A DNA stretch of 41,023 nt, taken from Actinomycetota bacterium (GTDB lineage: Bacteria > Actinomycetota > Actinomycetes > S36-B12 > UBA5976). The notes below the pieces were generated by a model. The model did no database searches, had not been told where the DNA came from, and saw nothing but the letters and a program-made list of their open reading frames with translations. Shown here piece by piece: positions 37,980-41,023 of this stretch. Positions within the stretch are counted from its first letter, which is position 1. Each line of letters begins with the position of its first letter. The stretch lies in NCBI GenBank assembly GCA_027730605.1, contig JAQCGN010000005.1, positions 1-41,023 of the forward strand, given 5' to 3'. The position numbers and the translations under genes were made by a program.

Positions 37980-40749
37980 AACCGTCAGTAAATCTTTAAT
38001 CGACGATCTAAACAAAGCTGTCCCTAACACTGTTTCAAGTGAGCTCTTTGATCGATTAGCAATTGCCAATGATGCTTCCCACTATTTATTGATGCCCTCA
38101 TTGGTTGCTCAGCCCACCAATGCATCCCAGATAGCTGAAATCTTTAAAGTTATAACCAATCATGATTTGGGAATAACTTTTAGATCAGGTGGGACATCTT
38201 TAAGTGGCCAATCTGTCACAGATTCCCTGCTAGTTGACACCCGTAGAAATTTCAAAGAAATAGCAGTCCTTGAAAACGGGCTGAAAGTAAGAGTGCAACC
38301 TGGAGTAACGGTAAATAGAGTCAATGCCAGTTTAAGAAAATATGGACGAAAACTGGGTCCAGATCCAGCAAGTGAAATAGCCTGCACCATTGGTGGAGTC
38401 ATTGCTAACAATTCCAGTGGCATGGCTTGCGGCACTGAGTTTAATACCTACAAAACCCTTTCCTCCCTGGTTTTTGTTTTACCATCAGGAACACTAATTG
38501 ATTCAAGTCAAAAAGATGCTGATGACCAATTAAGAATCAAAGAACCTGAAATCTATCAGGGGTTAATGAGTTTACGAAAACGAATTATCGATAAACCCGT
38601 CTTGGTTGAAAAAATAAAAAATGCTTACTCAATCAAAAACACTATGGGCTATGGGCTTAACTCATTTGTTGACTTTGAAAAACCTGTTGAAATACTCACC
38701 CATTTAATCGTTGGTTCGGAAGGCACCCTGGCCTTTATCGCTGAAGCAACATTTGAAACTTTACCTTTGTTGGCAAAATCTGCCACAGGTTTACTCATAT
38801 TTGAAAATCTAACCAATGCCACCCAATCACTTCCAGCACTAAAAAGCACTGATGCAGTCCTTATTGAACTACTAGATATTTCATCGCTGAAAGTTGCGCA
38901 AAAAGAACATATGGCCGATTCGGTCCTAGCAAACCTTGAATTCAAAGATCACGCAGCGCTATTGATTGAATATCAATCAAACACTGATGAAGAACTAGCC
39001 CAACAAGTGTTGAAAGCTAATAACCAATTTCAAGAATTACCCATTTCAAGTGGTGAATTAACTACTGATATTTCAATCAAAAATGAACTCTGGCACGCTC
39101 GCAAAGGACTTTATGCTGCAGTGGCAGGAAATAGACCAAGTGGCACCACTGCACTTTTAGAAGATATTTCTGTGCCCATGAAAAACCTGCACCAAACAAC
39201 CATGCAATTGGGCCAACTTCTCAAAAAACATGACTACTTTGATTCAGTCATCTTTGGCCATGCCAAAGATGGAAATCTTCATTTTCTGTTGAATGAAAAA
39301 TTTGATGACCAAACTTGTTTGCAGCGCTATGAGGATTTCACCCAAGACATGGTGGAAATGGTTTTAGGCAATGAGGGTTCCCTCAAAGCAGAACACGGCA
39401 CCGGTCGAATCATGGCCCCTTATGTGAGAAAACAGTTCGGGGATGAGCTCTACCAAATAATGGTGGATCTAAAAAAATTGATTGATCACCGAAATATTCT
39501 CAACCCTGGCATCATCATCAACACTAATCAAAATATCCACATTGAAAACTTAAAGATTTCACCCCCAGTTGATCAAGAGGTAGATAAATGTGTGGAGTGC
39601 GGGTACTGCGAAACGGTTTGCCCAAGTAAAGACTTAACCCTCACCCCTCGACAAAGAATCACAATTAGGCGCATGCAAAAAGATGCCCAAGCAAATAATG
39701 ACCAAGAACTTCTTGATGCCATTGATAAAAACTATGACTACCAAGGAATAGATACTTGTGCAGTTGATGGGATGTGTGCCACTGCTTGCCCGGTTCATAT
39801 CAACACCGGTGATTTAGTAAAACGACTTCGTAGTGAACAACAATCATTTATCTCCCAAAGTTTGGGACGCTTAGCTGCGAGCAACTGGGCTAAGACCACA
39901 AATTTCTTAAGCTCACTTTTGAGTGCCGCACAAAATATGCCAGCCCCACTTGTTTTAGCTGTTAATAAAATCCTTCGCCAAATTAGTGGAAATAACTCAT
40001 TGCCGCTTTGGAACAAGGATTTACCTATAGGGGGTAAACCCAGGGTGGGTAAGTATGTGGAAAGACCAGATTTGGTTTATTTCCCATCATGTGTGAATTC
40101 TTTGTATGGGGAAAATGAAATTGAAAAAGCATTTTTAAGCCTGTGTACTAAAGCCGGATTAAATGTGTTGATCCCCCAAGGAATTGAGAATTTATGCTGT
40201 GGCACACCTTGGGCATCTAAGGGCTTAACTCACGGATTTGAAGTGATGGCGTTGAAAACTAAAAGAGAATTATTGCAACAAATAAAACAAGACAACTTGG
40301 TAGTAGTAAGTGATGCCACTTCCTGCACCCAGGGCCTGACCCAGATTTTTGCTGAAACCAAAATAGACATAGTTGATGTTTTGGAATTTGTGAATAAGCA
40401 GGTGCTGTCCAAATTGAACATCAAAACCAGGCTCAGTTCTTTAGCCCTTCACCCCACTTGTTCAGGAGTTGAGTTAAACATCAATCAAAACATGAAAGAT
40501 ATCGCTGAAATGATCTCCATCAGAGTAGTCATCCCTGATGACTGGGCTTGTTGTGGTTTTGCTGGAGATCGAGGACTACTTCACCCAGGCTTAACTGCCA
40601 GTGCCACCAAGAAAGAATCTGAAGAACTAAACAGTGAAATCTTTGCTGCCTACGCATCCAGCAATAGGCCCTGCCAACAAGCTTTGAGTCAGGCTACTGG
40701 ACAAAAATACGTCCACTTAATAGAACTTGTTGATCAACTAACCCGCTAA
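37966..40749 (+). CDS. FAD-binding oxidase / 4Fe-4S / CCG-domain fusion (D-lactate or glycolate dehydrogenase-like)
   Basis: FAD_binding_4 region 'ITFRSGGTSLSGQSVTDSLLVDTRR'; 'FGHAKDGNLHFLL'; Fe-S motifs 'CVECGYCETVCPS' and 'CAVDGMCATACPV'; 'CCGTPWASKG' and 'CCGFAGDRG'. GTG 37966 likely start, overlapping the dehydratase end. Confidence 0.9.
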   Translation: MNRTKTVSKSLIDDLNKAVPNTVSSELFDRLAIANDASHYLLMPSLVAQPTNASQIAEIFKVITNHDLGITFRSGGTSLSGQSVTDSLLVDTRRNFKEIAVLENGLKVRVQPGVTVNRVNASLRKYGRKLGPDPASEIACTIGGVIANNSSGMACGTEFNTYKTLSSLVFVLPSGTLIDSSQKDADDQLRIKEPEIYQGLMSLRKRIIDKPVLVEKIKNAYSIKNTMGYGLNSFVDFEKPVEILTHLIVGSEGTLAFIAEATFETLPLLAKSATGLLIFENLTNATQSLPALKSTDAVLIELLDISSLKVAQKEHMADSVLANLEFKDHAALLIEYQSNTDEELAQQVLKANNQFQELPISSGELTTDISIKNELWHARKGLYAAVAGNRPSGTTALLEDISVPMKNLHQTTMQLGQLLKKHDYFDSVIFGHAKDGNLHFLLNEKFDDQTCLQRYEDFTQDMVEMVLGNEGSLKAEHGTGRIMAPYVRKQFGDELYQIMVDLKKLIDHRNILNPGIIINTNQNIHIENLKISPPVDQEVDKCVECGYCETVCPSKDLTLTPRQRITIRRMQKDAQANNDQELLDAIDKNYDYQGIDTCAVDGMCATACPVHINTGDLVKRLRSEQQSFISQSLGRLAASNWAKTTNFLSSLLSAAQNMPAPLVLAVNKILRQISGNNSLPLWNKDLPIGGKPRVGKYVERPDLVYFPSCVNSLYGENEIEKAFLSLCTKAGLNVLIPQGIENLCCGTPWASKGLTHGFEVMALKTKRELLQQIKQDNLVVVSDATSCTQGLTQIFAETKIDIVDVLEFVNKQVLSKLNIKTRLSSLALHPTCSGVELNINQNMKDIAEMISIRVVIPDDWACCGFAGDRGLLHPGLTASATKKESEELNSEIFAAYASSNRPCQQALSQATGQKYVHLIELVDQLTR

Positions 40750-40769
40750 TAATTTGGGTTAGTTGATCA
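40731..40769 (+). terminator. Hairpin overlapping the stop codon of the FAD/Fe-S gene; likely terminator
   Basis: TGATCAACTAACCC-gctaataattt-GGGTTAGTTGATCA: perfect 14-bp stem, 11-nt loop containing the TAA stop, followed by an A/T-rich stretch without a clean U-tract. Confidence 0.6.
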
Positions 40770-40903
40770 TAAAATCCCTTTAAATATTGGATTTTTTTGA
40801 GTATTTTACATTCTTAACATTAAACTTAATTGTTTAAAAAGTTTTACAAAATATTGAAAAATATTGCAAAAATAGTCGAAAAATTAAAAGATTTTTTTAA
40901 AAA

Positions 40904-40947
40904 TAGTGCAAAAAATGACCACTATATATAGCACTTTTTTTGCACTA
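40904..40947. promoter_or_regulatory. Perfect 12-bp inverted repeat enclosing an NrdR-box-like palindrome
   Basis: TAGTGCAAAAAA ... TTTTTTGCACTA, with CCACTATATATAGCA (40919-40933) in the loop, resembling the NrdR consensus acaCwAtATaTwGtg. Confidence 0.4.
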
Positions 40948-41023
40948 AATTATTTAATTTTGCAACGGACACACGCCAAAAACCCCCTCTGACCTGCGAA
41001 AACGCACCCTTATTGAAAATGTA

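Noticed and set aside
40904-40947. Rho-independent terminator
   Set aside because: The inverted repeat is A/T-dominated with a 20-nt loop. A terminator-like hairpin already exists at 40731-40769, so a DNA-level regulatory palindrome seems more likely.
1-41023. CRISPR arrays, tRNA/rRNA genes, IS elements or prophage
   Set aside because: No regularly spaced repeats, cloverleaf-like segments, rRNA motifs, transposase/integrase ORFs or terminal inverted repeats were seen on reading; a tRNAscan/Infernal run would be needed to be certain.

Overview
The window is AT-rich, tightly packed actinobacterial chromosome. Gene content and order resemble uncultured freshwater Nanopelagicales/acI-type actinobacteria; this taxonomic placement is an inference. 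It carries about 36 protein-coding genes and no recognisable rRNA, tRNA, CRISPR array or transposon. The backbone is the conserved actinobacterial block lpd - E2 acyltransferase - TIGR01777 - lipB - lipA - DUF4191 - RDD - glnA1 ... glnE - GATase - glnA2 - nadE - panB. In Mycobacterium glnA1 and glnE are neighbours. Here a ~12 kb accessory block separates them, containing a heliorhodopsin, a DUF305 protein, a saccharopine-dehydrogenase-like protein, an ArsC/aquaporin pair, thymidine kinase, a MacAB-like ABC exporter, TrmB, a nitroreductase, a YczE-like protein and a CopD-CtaG fusion. The standout is the heliorhodopsin at 11907-12677. It is a 7-TM retinal protein unlike type-1 pumps, with Schiff-base Lys241, Glu107 counterion, His23/His80 and a charge pattern that predicts a cytoplasmic N-terminus. 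It sits directly downstream of glutamine synthetase. Other highlights are a four-half-site GlnR-like operator with exact 11-bp period upstream of glnA1, a matching half-operator at glnA2/nadE, a 22-bp tandem repeat upstream of the MacA-like gene, an adaptor protein with an internal duplication, a probable non-phosphorylating deoxysugar/sugar-acid catabolic cluster (31705-40749), and phased A-tracts next to an NrdR-like palindrome at the 3' end. All calls come from reading the sequence and the supplied ORFs; no database search was run.
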